A stretch of DNA of 64,000 bases from Halieaceae bacterium UBA6060 (GCA_002428935.1 DIYG01000109.1:43102-107101), one strand, 5' to 3'. Shown: positions 26,037 through 36,086, counted from the stretch's first letter. Numbers and translations: made by a program. The notes: a model not told the origin generated them from the sequence alone.

Positions 26037-27605
26037 TCAAGTCGCCGGTTCCTTCGGCTGACCCTGGTTTCGCATGCGCGGCTCCGATTCCTCAAGGATT
26101 CGCAGCCTTAGGCCTGGGTCGAGACGCGGGTCATAATCTGGATTGGGTTTTGGCAGCGATACTCCAACGCTGTCCATGTAGGCTTTGAGCTCACTTAGCA
26201 TTGAATCGGCGAGATCCGGGAAAAACCCCGCTAGGTTGGTTGTCTCACTGAGGTCGAGCGATAGATCGTAGAGATCGACTCGGTCATTCTGAATGTCCCA
26301 GTAAAGCTTGATATCACCTTTCCTGAACGCCATTTGTGGAGAAACGTGCTTCCCATTGCGGTAAGCGCCGTAGTACCAGATCAGTCCCTTTTCGCGCGGC
26401 GATGCCTCCGCCGCGTCTTCGGTGAGTAGTCCTGCAAAGCTTTCCCCGTCGAGGTCTGCGGGTAGATCTTGTATCTCTAGCCACTCTGCAATGGTTGGTA
26501 GGATGTCATAGCCAACTACCGGGAGGTCTACCTGAAGCCCTGGTGCGACACCAGGTCCTCGCACAAGGAATGGAACCCGAATTCCGCCTTCCCAAACTGA
26601 CGTTTTTCCCCTGGCCAAGGGGCTATTTGTGGTGATGGAGTTCTGAATCTCGGCGCCATTGTCTGATGTGTAAATCACATAGGTTGAGTCCGCCAGGCCC
26701 AACTCGTCCAGCGAATCCATCAACGTTCCGAAGGCACTATCTAGCTCCTCGGTCATCGCGGCATATTCTGGGTGGAGATGGTTAACGCGTCGATCCGTTC
26801 CCTTCCTACGGCTTTCCGTCTGTCGATCTTGCACCGCCAGGATACTGGACTCGAAGGCTCTCAATGGTGTGTGGACCGCGTAGTAAGAAACTTGCAGAAA
26901 GAAGGGTGTTTTCGAAGCTGCCTGCTGCTTCAAGAAGTCGATGGCCTGCTGTGTCACTTCTTTCGTTCTCTTGGGATCCGGATCGCCGATTTCTCCTTCT
27001 ACATTAGATGTGTTTCCGCTATGGACCGTATAGCCGTGAAGATCAGGAGCGGTCCCTAGGTGCCACTTTCCTATGTGCGCGGAAACGTATTCTGGTCTGG
27101 TGGCCTTCAGTAACTCGGCGATGGTTTGCTCTTCGAGGGAGAGTTCAGGAACTGGTAGGTCTATTAGCAGAGGTTTGTTGACGTAGGCGCGACGGTGCAT
27201 GATCCGACCGTAGGGCTCCTTGTCATAGTTATTTGGGTGTACGGTCGTGATGTCGGTTGACTTCAATCGTGCGGCGGTCTTGCCGGTTTGTATACTCATG
27301 CGCGCCGGCGAGCAATTGGGGGCGGACGAGTAGCCACTGGAGAAACGGACACCCTCTTTAGCGAAGGCCTCAAGGGCCGGCGTTTGGTAAAGAAAGCTTC
27401 GCGATGAATCAATGGCTTTAGCCATTTGCACGGAAGTCCCAGTCCAACCCTGATCATCCACCAGCACGAGAATGATATTGGGGCTTTGCCGAGTTTCGGC
27501 ATGCGCTGTCACTCCCGGTAGGGTGAGTAATACAAGCGCAAAGAGTATTGGATGGTTGAAGAATGCACGGGTGAACAAAATGCTGTTTTTTGCTGTGTGC
27601 TTTTT
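26037..27605 (-). CDS. exported sulfatase (CSPAR)
   Basis: 523 residues when read from the TTG at 27608 (a TTG as first codon is supported by GGAG about seven bases upstream). Signal peptide to about residue 38 (V-T-A-H-A-E). Metal site VDDQGWTG at 50-57, signature C99-S-P-A-R-M-S-I-Q-T-G, IGKWHLG and SDNGAE. It resembles the sulfatase at 17.3 kb in order and motifs and may be its paralogue. It is convergent with the CSITR sulfatase and lies 204 bp downstream of a TonB receptor on the same strand, probably one functional pair. Coordinates given leave out the TTG itself, since the exact first codon is not proven. Confidence 0.9.
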   Translation of the reverse strand, partial: KKHTAKNSILFTRAFFNHPILFALVLLTLPGVTAHAETRQSPNIILVLVDDQGWTGTSVQMAKAIDSSRSFLYQTPALEAFAKEGVRFSSGYSSAPNCSPARMSIQTGKTAARLKSTDITTVHPNNYDKEPYGRIMHRRAYVNKPLLIDLPVPELSLEEQTIAELLKATRPEYVSAHIGKWHLGTAPDLHGYTVHSGNTSNVEGEIGDPDPKRTKEVTQQAIDFLKQQAASKTPFFLQVSYYAVHTPLRAFESSILAVQDRQTESRRKGTDRRVNHLHPEYAAMTEELDSAFGTLMDSLDELGLADSTYVIYTSDNGAEIQNSITTNSPLARGKTSVWEGGIRVPFLVRGPGVAPGLQVDLPVVGYDILPTIAEWLEIQDLPADLDGESFAGLLTEDAAEASPREKGLIWYYGAYRNGKHVSPQMAFRKGDIKLYWDIQNDRVDLYDLSLDLSETTNLAGFFPDLADSMLSELKAYMDSVGVSLPKPNPDYDPRLDPGLRLRILEESEPRMRNQGQPKEPAT

Positions 27606-27812
27606 CAAGGGTCTCTCCAGAGGTAAATACGGTGATCGAATCGTGTTTAACGTTGACCAGCGTCGTGCTTTGCCAGGGCAAACTGTGAGATGGGCGACGC
27701 GGTTATCTTTCTACTGACCAAGTCACGGAAAACTGTCGATCAATTTTTGCTCCTCGGCGTACTTGCTGTTGATCACGAAATCGAGACTCAGCCTGCAGAC
27801 CCTAGTCCATTA

Positions 27813-30764
27813 TCAGTACGCATATGCAAAGTTGAGAAAGAACGTTCTGACTCCCTCCCGGGGGAGTAGGAGAGGGTCTCCAGGTCGTACAGGCTCTTCT
27901 TCAAAGAGGTTGCGAACCGTAAGACTTACGGACGCGTTCTCGAGGAACTGCCAGTTGTGCTGGAAATCGACCGTTGTCAGCGCTTCAGTGTTCATAGTGC
28001 CGTCAGGGTTACGGATCTCCGTAATGTGTCGAGTGGTTAAGCTCGAAACGTGATTGCCCCCTTCCCAGAACATTCGGAGGGGTATGACAAAAACAAACTC
28101 AGGAATATCCTGGTTCGCGCCTCCGGTTGCTCCGGCTACGCCCACAACGTCAACAACCCCATCTACGCCTCCAGCCTGGCCCGCGAGATATTCGATCATG
28201 TACGTCATACGTAGATCAGCTTGAAGCCTACCCAGCGGGGTATTGGTCATCGTGGAGAGCTGCATATCAAGCCCTTCGATGGAAGCCCCATCAAAATTCG
28301 TGTAGAGGCGATAAGCGGTCGTAAGATCGTCGGCCGCAAATAGATTTGCTCCATCACGCGGATCCGTGCCTATGGGAGCGGCTTCGGTCGAAAACTCGAA
28401 ACAAGGCGAGTTCGTATCAAAGCCCACCTCGCGTAGGCCGTCAAAGGAGCTTCCTGTCGTTCGACCACAGTCACCCAAGGCGCTTACTCCTGGTTGCTGA
28501 ACAACGGGAACTCGGCTGCGCTCGGCTAGAAAGCCTATCTGATCGTCAAACTCAATGTTCACGTAGGACATCTTTAACCCGATGTTCTCCACGGCCTTCC
28601 AGTTCTCTACCAGACCGAATTCGCCGCCAACGCTGAACACTTCAGCTTCCTGAGGCTCAATGCTTCCTCCCAATGGTCCGGAAATTCCCGACAAAGGCGT
28701 GCGAGGCTGATTTCGACCACCTGTCGGCTCGGGAGGGAATGACAAGGTAATAACGTTTGGTTCCGTATGCAGGACTGAAGGGGCCTTGAAGGAAGTTCCC
28801 CACGATGAGCGGATGCTCACACGCTCATTGAAATCCCATACGAATCCGACCTTTGGATTGAAGGTATCACCGATATCTGAATAGTCGTCATATCGTCCTG
28901 CCACTTGCAACTCAAAGTTGTCCGTGATGGGAAACAGAAATTCGGCGAACGCCGCCTTGTTTACGCGTGTGCCATTGAAGTCTTCAAGCGCTGAGTCCAA
29001 GCCCAGATAGGCTGCATCCGTGAACCCCTGCGCATATTGCAGGGTGTTTTCCTCTTCTATGCGGCTCGCGCCAACGGCGCCGCTGATAGGTCCACCTGGA
29101 AGGGTGATGCCAGTCGTGAAATTCAGGAGGGCGTCTACGGCCGTCAGTATAGACTCTCCATTTCGCACTGCCTCGTTTGCAGGGAATAACCACTGCATCA
29201 GCTCGGGTGAATTCGCCAGGCCAAGGTCGGCGGCATTTGGCAGAAGAGCATTGAGGAACGGGTTGAAATACTGGCACGCTCCCTCACCTGGCGTTCCCGT
29301 AAGCGGATCGCAACCGGGACCTCCGAGTCCCGCGAGGGCGTTGCTGTATCTGTCTTTTTGCGCCCGGTGTTGTGAGTGCGTCGTATCACTGTCGCCATAG
29401 ACCGCGGAGAGCTGGAGTTGGAGGTTCTCGTTGATGGTCCAATCCGCGGCGATCTTGGCAAATGTCGTCTCCGAGGTGTATTCCTGCTCTGTCTGAAAAC
29501 CAACGGGTCGCTCGATGCTGGATCCGTAAAAGAGCGATGAACCTAGATCTGCTTCTGCCCAGACCGGGCTTATACTTTGGTTATAGACGATCCCCGGATG
29601 GTTAGCTGGAATGTCGTTTCGAACCCGTGTCGCCCTGACATCGCCAAACCGAATGAGGTCGTACTGCTCTCGTTCGTGACGAGAGATCTCTGCGCTGAGG
29701 CTCCAGCTCTCGTTCAAGTCGAACTTCACAGCACTGTAGAGTGTCCAGCGAGTTGAGTCTCGCCCATCCAGTACCGGTGGCGGGTAGCGCAAGCACTCGC
29801 CGGCCCGCGCTTCTTCGAGGCCGGGCGGTGCAATTTCACCCAGCTCCCAGTAGTCTTGATTAGTAAGTAAATCTGTAGCACCGCACAATGGGTCTGTCAG
29901 CCGTGGATCCGCATCTCGTCCTCTTCCCCCGCCGTAGTTGCCGTAGGCACTACCTGCCAGGATCTGTCCTGGATCGGCACCAATATCCGCATCAGTGATC
30001 GGTGAGGTGAACTGCGGAGTGTTTTGTGCAGTCAAGCCAACAGCTTCCGCGTCATACAAATTCGTATTGGTGTAGTTACCTGCTATAACGAAACTGCCTT
30101 TCTCTTCGCCAAAACCTGTGCCCCAGATCGCTTCCAGGTTCTGTGAGCCAGAGCTGGAGACATCCTCGGGAAAGAACTCCGCCTGGCCGCGAACTTCAAA
30201 GCCTTTGAAGTTATAGCGTGGAATCAGATTGACCACGCCAGCTACTGCATCGGTCCCATAGATTGCCGAACCACCATCTAGCAACACATCGGTACGTTGT
30301 ATTGCGATTGAGGGAATAATTGCATTGATATCCGTATTGAACCAGCCGCGACCTGACGGTAGACCGTTAAGAGCTACCCGCGATCCGTTTAGCAAGGTGA
30401 GCGTGTTTTCTTCCCCGAGGCCCCAAAGGTTTGGGCCCGCGACTCGATTACCGTTGGTGCGCCCCACGCCCAGACCTTCGTCCGCGAAGACCTCCTGTCC
30501 ATAGTTTGCGGTTACGTTCTCCCGCAGAAACTCAGATACGGTTACGCTGGGATTGAAGTACTGTTCTTCGAGATCGAGAGAAACCACAGCGGATGTAGAG
30601 TTCTCGTTACCGATGATTCTCGAGCCAGTGACGGTCACTTCCTCTAACAGACTGGAGTCCTGCGTTTCCCTGTTGTCAGCTTGCTGTGCCAAGGAAACGG
30701 AGTTAAGGAAAGTGAAAGTGGCGACCCCGCAAAATCGGGTAGTTCGCGCAAGAGTCTTGTTCAT
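27813..30764 (-). CDS. TonB-dependent outer membrane receptor
   Basis: 983 residues with signal peptide (V-S-L-A-Q). The TonB-box-like LLEEVTVTGSRI at about 38-50 is followed by a plug domain with NGSRVALNGLP and DVLLDGGSAIYGTDAVAGVVNL-type segments, and a barrel ending in F-L-N-F-A-Y-A-Y. This plug pattern is common in the large receptors of marine and sphingomonad-type proteobacteria that import oligomers or aromatics. GGAGGT lies four bases before the ATG at 30764; a TTG one codon upstream is the alternative. It is divergent from the EF-hand arylsulfotransferase-like gene with 368 bp between them. Confidence 0.93.
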   Translation of the reverse strand: MNKTLARTTRFCGVATFTFLNSVSLAQQADNRETQDSSLLEEVTVTGSRIIGNENSTSAVVSLDLEEQYFNPSVTVSEFLRENVTANYGQEVFADEGLGVGRTNGNRVAGPNLWGLGEENTLTLLNGSRVALNGLPSGRGWFNTDINAIIPSIAIQRTDVLLDGGSAIYGTDAVAGVVNLIPRYNFKGFEVRGQAEFFPEDVSSSGSQNLEAIWGTGFGEEKGSFVIAGNYTNTNLYDAEAVGLTAQNTPQFTSPITDADIGADPGQILAGSAYGNYGGGRGRDADPRLTDPLCGATDLLTNQDYWELGEIAPPGLEEARAGECLRYPPPVLDGRDSTRWTLYSAVKFDLNESWSLSAEISRHEREQYDLIRFGDVRATRVRNDIPANHPGIVYNQSISPVWAEADLGSSLFYGSSIERPVGFQTEQEYTSETTFAKIAADWTINENLQLQLSAVYGDSDTTHSQHRAQKDRYSNALAGLGGPGCDPLTGTPGEGACQYFNPFLNALLPNAADLGLANSPELMQWLFPANEAVRNGESILTAVDALLNFTTGITLPGGPISGAVGASRIEEENTLQYAQGFTDAAYLGLDSALEDFNGTRVNKAAFAEFLFPITDNFELQVAGRYDDYSDIGDTFNPKVGFVWDFNERVSIRSSWGTSFKAPSVLHTEPNVITLSFPPEPTGGRNQPRTPLSGISGPLGGSIEPQEAEVFSVGGEFGLVENWKAVENIGLKMSYVNIEFDDQIGFLAERSRVPVVQQPGVSALGDCGRTTGSSFDGLREVGFDTNSPCFEFSTEAAPIGTDPRDGANLFAADDLTTAYRLYTNFDGASIEGLDMQLSTMTNTPLGRLQADLRMTYMIEYLAGQAGGVDGVVDVVGVAGATGGANQDIPEFVFVIPLRMFWEGGNHVSSLTTRHITEIRNPDGTMNTEALTTVDFQHNWQFLENASVSLTVRNLFEEEPVRPGDPLLLPREGVRTFFLNFAYAY

Positions 30765-30767
30765 CAA

Positions 30768-31132
30768 GACCTCCCCATTAGTCGGCGTTGTTATTGGAAT
30801 TCGAATCCGAGCGACGTTCCGTTATCGACAACTGTATGTCGGCTGGTTACCCGAAACACCGTTGAAGACGGAGCGTCATCAGGAAGCTAACGGAACGTAA
30901 ACAAAATGATAACCAGGGTGTTTGATCACTCACTGTTTCCGTTTTGAGAATTATTTGGCGATTTGCTTGGTATATGATTTGACGCCGTTGGTGCTATCAG
31001 CGAACTAAAAAACGCAGCGAGTTTTTCCTATGGGTCGGCGGAAAAAAGGCTCAAAGCTTAGCGTAGGCCTAGCACCCAATGTTTCATTCCGAATACACGA
31101 GCCACTCAAATAACGAAATGGAAAGGTAGCCA
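30768..31132. promoter_or_regulatory. divergent region with weak fourth copy of the element
   Basis: TTTCC-N5-GAGAA at 30936-30950 matches the first block of the conserved element, followed by a TATCAG (30995) within two bases of where TATAG would be expected. It reads toward the arylsulfotransferase-like gene starting at 31133. The rest of the 365 bases is AT-rich in places with no gene. No comparable block faces the TonB receptor. Confidence 0.4.
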
Positions 31133-33034
31133 GTGAACACTAAAGCGACGAATAGAACAGCGACATTATTAAGGCCACTGGGCGTCGGACTCTTGATGCC
31201 GTTTCTTGGCACACCCCTGGTAACGCTTGCTCAAGGTAACAACGTTGCCGCTATGGAAGCGGGGGTCGCGTCTACGGAGCCAGCTGACTACGATGCCTAT
31301 GAGTGGTCGCTGCCCCACATCCCGGTATTGGATGCTCTGGATCTCAACAAGGATGGGGTCCTCGACGCGACGGAAATTACGGTCGCCGCTGAGTCGCTAG
31401 CGCCGCTTGATGTCAATAATGATCGTTTATTGGATAAGCGAGAGCTTGGTGGGCCCGGTCCGATTCCTGGCTGGCTGCGACTGCAGACGCCTATCAAGGT
31501 TTTGGACAAAAATGGCGATGATCAAATCAGTTTCGCTGAGCTTGAAAATGCCGCGTCAGAGTTGAGGCGCGCTGATATAGACGGAGACTGGGTTCTTTCG
31601 ACCACCGAACTCTATGACCGTCGCGCTGTTCCACCCGGTCCTGAGGGCTTGGCGAACGTCAAGTCTCTCATCATCATGTTGGGAACCTCGGACCTGGTTG
31701 ATCCAATCCTTCCGGGTGCCGATGATCGTCAGTATGAAGCTTACATGCTCTACACGGAGTCGGGCTCCGCTGGTGATACAACAATCAACTCGGGGACGAA
31801 GCTCCTTGATCCTTCCGGTGAGCTAATCCACGAATGGGAAGCAGAGCATGGTCCCGAGGGTGTGCATTCTTATCTCCTCCCGGACGGTAATCTTCTGCGT
31901 CAAAACGGCATTGGCGACTTTTTCGAGCTGAGGTCTTTCCCGGTTGCATCGCACGGCGTGCTCGAGATCGTTGCTCCGAACGGAGATGTGCTATGGCAGT
32001 TCGAACACTGCCTTGAAAATAACTACTGCCTTCACCATGATATGGCTCCCATGCCGAATGGCAATATCTTGGTGACCGAGTACAACGCAGTCCCCAAGGT
32101 TGAACTTGAGTACAACGGCAGAACACCGCGCGACAACGAGCAGACCATTCGCTGGTTTGAGCGCGTTCTGGAGTTGAAGCCAAACCTTGAGGATGGCACT
32201 ACAGAAATCGTCTGGATGTGGTCCGATCTGGATCACATGGTCCAAGACGAGTTTCCAGACAGACCAAACTACGGTTCGATAAAAGAAAACACCGACCGTT
32301 TCAACATCAACTTCCCGCGTAATGGGCAGCGGCATTTTCATCTAAACGGTATTGACTATGATCCAACGCGGGATCTGATTGTTTTCAGTAGCGTCAATCA
32401 CAGCGAAATCTACTTCATCGATCATAGTACGACGACCGCCGAGGCGAAAACCGGTGAAGGCGGGCGATGCGGTAAAGGCGGACGTATCCTTTTTCGATAC
32501 GGGAACCCGGCGGCCTACGGATTCGGTGGCCCGGGCAAAAAACTATTTGGCGGTCAGCACGATCCTCACTTTCTAAATTCTGATGATTTACCTGGTCTTG
32601 GTGATTTGACGGTCCACAACAATCGCGCAGGAACGGTTCCTGGGCGCGAACCGACCGGTGCGTTTGGGGTGGGAAACTCCTACTCGTCGGTTGTGGAGCT
32701 CAAGCTTCCGTTCGACGAAAATGGATGCTTCACCCTCGCGGAAAGTGGAGATCCATACCAGGCTGAAGTGGTATGGGAATATATAGAGCAGCCGTTGGGT
32801 GCCTGGCATGGTCCCTTTGCGGGGGCCGCGGTGCGTGTGCCAAACGGTAATACGGTGGTGATGAACTCGCAGACCAAGCGAGTGTTTGAGGTCACGCCGG
32901 ATGGTGAGAGAGTGCTAGATTTTCAGCTGCCTGAAACCGGGCGACCACAAAAACTTCAGAAAATCAGTACCGATGATCCGGGCCTGGTTGCGTTGCTGCA
33001 ACGTCTCCGCGCCCAGGAAACGGCAAAGGACTAG
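31133..33034 (+). CDS. exported EF-hand protein with arylsulfotransferase-like propeller
   Basis: 633 residues. A signal peptide (to about 34, L-A-Q) is followed by four EF-hand loops at 70-81, 93-104, 125-136 and 148-159, each with the D-x-[DN]-x-[DN] pattern. From about 200 the sequence is like arylsulfotransferase (ASST) beta-propellers: repeated LPDGN/MPNGN blades, LHHDMAPMPNGNILVTEY, and RHFHLNGIDYDPTRDLIVFS. ASST enzymes move sulfate from one phenolic ester to another without PAPS. GTG start preceded by GGAAAGG. Next to a TonB receptor and sulfatases, it probably acts on the same sulfated compounds in the periplasm. Confidence 0.78.
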   Translation: MNTKATNRTATLLRPLGVGLLMPFLGTPLVTLAQGNNVAAMEAGVASTEPADYDAYEWSLPHIPVLDALDLNKDGVLDATEITVAAESLAPLDVNNDRLLDKRELGGPGPIPGWLRLQTPIKVLDKNGDDQISFAELENAASELRRADIDGDWVLSTTELYDRRAVPPGPEGLANVKSLIIMLGTSDLVDPILPGADDRQYEAYMLYTESGSAGDTTINSGTKLLDPSGELIHEWEAEHGPEGVHSYLLPDGNLLRQNGIGDFFELRSFPVASHGVLEIVAPNGDVLWQFEHCLENNYCLHHDMAPMPNGNILVTEYNAVPKVELEYNGRTPRDNEQTIRWFERVLELKPNLEDGTTEIVWMWSDLDHMVQDEFPDRPNYGSIKENTDRFNINFPRNGQRHFHLNGIDYDPTRDLIVFSSVNHSEIYFIDHSTTTAEAKTGEGGRCGKGGRILFRYGNPAAYGFGGPGKKLFGGQHDPHFLNSDDLPGLGDLTVHNNRAGTVPGREPTGAFGVGNSYSSVVELKLPFDENGCFTLAESGDPYQAEVVWEYIEQPLGAWHGPFAGAAVRVPNGNTVVMNSQTKRVFEVTPDGERVLDFQLPETGRPQKLQKISTDDPGLVALLQRLRAQETAKD

Positions 33035-33084
33035 GCATTCCAAGCTGCCCTAGGAGCCGTTGCGAACGCGAGATAGACCGTCGC

Positions 33085-34848
33085 TTACGGCTTCGATTCT
33101 TTGATGTGCAATTCCGGTGTACGGAAGCCACCGTACACCTGCCATGCGATGACATCATCGGGGTCGCGGAAATCCAGCTCGAAAACGACTTCGGCGGGCT
33201 TGGTGCGTGTGTATTCACGAACTCTCCCGCCATGGGGAATGTCGGCGGGGTGCGGTTTGCTGCGGTCCCGTGGATCCCAGGTCACGTCCTTGGACAGCGG
33301 CTTGTGGCACATGGCACTGATCTCAAGAATATGGTCCGTAGTTGGCAGACGATGTGCTTCACTCATAGCCCAACTACTGCACGAACTCGCATCTGGTTCG
33401 GACTCGGAAATCCAAACCATTTCGACGGTCCCCGTCTCTTCATTGATCTGATACTCCGCGCTATAGCTGTATGTATCATTAAAGGACACCGGTTTTTGAC
33501 CATCAAAGGGTTTTGTCTGTCCTCGATTGTTGTTGAAAACCAGCAGTGTTCCCGCATGGGTCCATCGCGGATTGTGTTGATGCCAGGGCCAACGGAAGTC
33601 CTCGCCCACCGGCGAGAGAAGTAGATCTTGGTATTGCTCTCCCCAGCCCGCGTGATCACCGAATATCCATTTGATAGCCTTGCTTTCTCGGTCGATCTTG
33701 ATGATGGCATCGAGCAGCTTGAAGCTGGCAACGATTGAATCATCCCGCGGGTCGTGGGAGACACCGTTGCCGTGAGTCCAATCCCAGGTTTGCGGAAAAC
33801 CGCGAGTGGTCCAGTACGGATCTAGTGCTTCATAGCCAATTTGGTAAGGGTCCAGATAGTCAAAGGCGTTCCAGGCCCAGAGAATCTCGCCGCTTCTGGC
33901 AAACTCAATGATCGTGTCGCCCATGACTTTCTGGGCTTTGCGCGGCGCGTCCGCGTCGTATTCACTGGTGTACCAGTTCGGTATAACTTTCGAGTTTGCG
34001 GAGAAGGAGAGGAAAGAGCCCCCGCGAACCTCATGGGGCTGATGATGTAGCGTTTCTATTCCTTGGATCGGAATCGCGGCGCTGTTTTCGGGTTTGCCCT
34101 GAGGACGTCGCTCGGCATACCAGCTTCCGACCGTGTTCCCCAGCAAATCGAGCTCTACCGTTTCGAAGTTACCTTTGTGATAAATGAGGTTGCCGTTGCG
34201 AAGGCGGTCGATACCTGAGATGCGCTCATCGGTCTCGTAGTACCAGACGATTTCTCCCTCGTTATCGATGCCCAAGATGAGTCCGAAGTTCGCCATGAAC
34301 TGATGCTGGGCGGGGGTGCGATCTTGCGGACGTATGGTCAGGGCGCGACGCACGCTGAGCATCGTGATGCCAGGCTCCATGCGTTCTGGTTCGGAATTCG
34401 CTACTCGAAATTGAGGCATCCGATAGCGATCTGTCGGTAACCCCGGGGTGCGGTAATGGACGGAGCCACTCCAACGTTCATAGTCGACGCCATTCATTGA
34501 AACTGAGACGCCTATGTGGTGGGAGGTGTCGGACCTCAATCCAACAATTGGCAGTGGCGTAGCGTCAGTTGGCGTCCTATCGAAGTCCAGCGTCCAACTG
34601 CGACGATCATCTCGCAGATGCACCCGGGTATAGGAATACGGACTGGGTGCTGAAAACGAGAGTAAGGCTACCAGTGGGGCCTTGGGATTTGAGTTCTGTA
34701 CGACCGTAACGTGGAGCAGGGGCTCAGATTGAGAGTCCGATAGATGCTGCCCCTCGCAAGCCGCGAGGCTCGAGAGCAGTAGAATCAATCGCAAAAGCTT
34801 GTCAGCTGAGAGTATACAAATATTCGGTTTTTGAGGGCGAGTGAGCAC
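33085..34848 (-). CDS. arylsulfotransferase-like lipoprotein
   Basis: 587 residues. The leader LRLILLLSSLAAC-E contains a lipobox (L-A-A-C). After a beta-sandwich of about 100 residues, the ASST propeller begins: WYYETDERISGIDRLRNGN, GIETLHHQPHEV, DWTHGNGVSHDPRDDSIV, and WPWHQHNPRWTHAGTLLVFNN. These His-rich turns are where ASST places its sulfate-accepting histidine. The GTG at 34848 is tentative; no clear ribosome site. It converges with the EF-hand homologue, leaving 50 bp between the two stops, so two diverged members sit tail to tail. Confidence 0.78.
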   Translation of the reverse strand: MLTRPQKPNICILSADKLLRLILLLSSLAACEGQHLSDSQSEPLLHVTVVQNSNPKAPLVALLSFSAPSPYSYTRVHLRDDRRSWTLDFDRTPTDATPLPIVGLRSDTSHHIGVSVSMNGVDYERWSGSVHYRTPGLPTDRYRMPQFRVANSEPERMEPGITMLSVRRALTIRPQDRTPAQHQFMANFGLILGIDNEGEIVWYYETDERISGIDRLRNGNLIYHKGNFETVELDLLGNTVGSWYAERRPQGKPENSAAIPIQGIETLHHQPHEVRGGSFLSFSANSKVIPNWYTSEYDADAPRKAQKVMGDTIIEFARSGEILWAWNAFDYLDPYQIGYEALDPYWTTRGFPQTWDWTHGNGVSHDPRDDSIVASFKLLDAIIKIDRESKAIKWIFGDHAGWGEQYQDLLLSPVGEDFRWPWHQHNPRWTHAGTLLVFNNNRGQTKPFDGQKPVSFNDTYSYSAEYQINEETGTVEMVWISESEPDASSCSSWAMSEAHRLPTTDHILEISAMCHKPLSKDVTWDPRDRSKPHPADIPHGGRVREYTRTKPAEVVFELDFRDPDDVIAWQVYGGFRTPELHIKESKP

Positions 34849-34947
34849 GGGGAAATACCTGAGAGATGTCTACCGCAACGTACCCGACGGGCCTCTTGTT
34901 GATAATGTCCATATCGGTGGTGAAGCTATTCTCGATTCGAGAAGACC

Positions 34948-35898
34948 TCACCGCCTACCCAAGTGCCGGGCTAAGGACGGCATGCGCTCAATGATGGAGC
35001 TTTTCCAAATTGGTGTATCCCCGTAGCGTTCGAGGAGAAACTTGACGAAGGCCCGGATTTTCATAGGTACATGAGGAGAGCGGCGATAGTAGGCCGAAAG
35101 TTCCGCATAGGGCAGCAAGTACTGATCTAACACGGGCACTACGGAACCATTCACCAGTTTATCGGCAAAGTAGAAAATGGGTATCAATGCAATGAATTCG
35201 CCTTCGTCTACGGCGGCCTCCAGCAGGTTGATGTTATTGGTCAACATCATAGGCTTGATGCCGACAGCGTGTTCCTCTTTGTCGTTTTTAAGATGTAGGA
35301 CATGCTCTGGGGTTACGAAGTTATTGAGCACGATACGATGCTCGGCAAGATCCTGCGGCACCTTGGGTAATCCGTACTTGGCCGCATAGGCCGGTGAAGC
35401 AATGAGCAAACGGTGTAGGTGCACGAAAGGGCGCTTGGTGATCGTGTCGTTGAGGATATCGCGGGGCTGAACGCACAGGTCATAGCCTTCGGCGATGGGG
35501 TCGTAGATGTAATCGTTGGCACGAAAATCGATTCGCAGATCCGGGTGCTGACGTTGAAACTCACAGACGTCTCGTGCCAGGTAGCTGGAGGCGAAAGAAC
35601 CTACGCAGCTGATTCGAAATAGGCCGGCTAGGCCTGTGTCCATCGACTGCACCGAGGCACGAGCCTCGTCGACCTCGCCCAGAATTCGAACGCAACGCTC
35701 ATAGTAGGTAGAGCCCATATCCGTGACCGTTAGCTGACGTGTTGAGCGACGCAGCAGGTCTGCGTCCAAATGGTTTTCCAGCTGGTTAATGCGCTTGGTA
35801 ATGACGGAAGGTGAGAGCTCCATCAGGCGCGCAGCCCCGGCAAAGCTTCCCGACTCTACGACCTTTACAAAGGCACGCATGTTGCTGAGTTCGTCCAT
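34948..35898 (-). CDS. LysR-family transcriptional regulator
   Basis: 316 residues from the ATG at 35898 (MDELSNMRAFVKVVESGSFA); the frame runs 56 codons further upstream but without regulator-like sequence. HTH at about 1-60 (A-G-A-A-R-L-M-E-L-S-P-S-V-I-T-K-R-I-N-Q-L-E), then the effector domain. It resembles the large DmlR/CrgA-like group. It is divergent from the SDR gene. A copy of the conserved element starts eight bases before its start codon, so self-control is likely, and it is the best candidate to control the other element-bearing units. Its effector may be a desulfated aromatic; that is inference. Confidence 0.9.
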   Translation of the reverse strand: MDELSNMRAFVKVVESGSFAGAARLMELSPSVITKRINQLENHLDADLLRRSTRQLTVTDMGSTYYERCVRILGEVDEARASVQSMDTGLAGLFRISCVGSFASSYLARDVCEFQRQHPDLRIDFRANDYIYDPIAEGYDLCVQPRDILNDTITKRPFVHLHRLLIASPAYAAKYGLPKVPQDLAEHRIVLNNFVTPEHVLHLKNDKEEHAVGIKPMMLTNNINLLEAAVDEGEFIALIPIFYFADKLVNGSVVPVLDQYLLPYAELSAYYRRSPHVPMKIRAFVKFLLERYGDTPIWKSSIIERMPSLARHLGRR

Positions 35899-35905
35899 TT
35901 TATTA

Positions 35906-35971
35906 TTTCTATAATGAGAATGATGTAGTCGCATTATGCATAATTTATTTCGCAATTGCGACGACATATAG
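35906..35971 (+). promoter_or_regulatory. conserved regulatory element, copy 3 (lysR / SDR unit)
   Basis: TTTCT-N5-GAGAA at 35906-35920 and TATAG at 35967, once more 61 bases from the element start. It lies in the 188-bp region between lysR (left) and the SDR gene (right), with its direction toward the SDR gene as in the other copies. GAGAATGRYGT is shared with copy 1. Confidence 0.6.
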
Positions 35972-36086
35972 TTTCGTCTCTGTCGAACGGCGGTACCAGA
36001 ACCACATTCAGTGATCTGCCAAGTGTGGCCTTCCGCGAGGTACGCCACGACCGAACAGCTGCGCACATAACTATAAGGAGTCGCTT

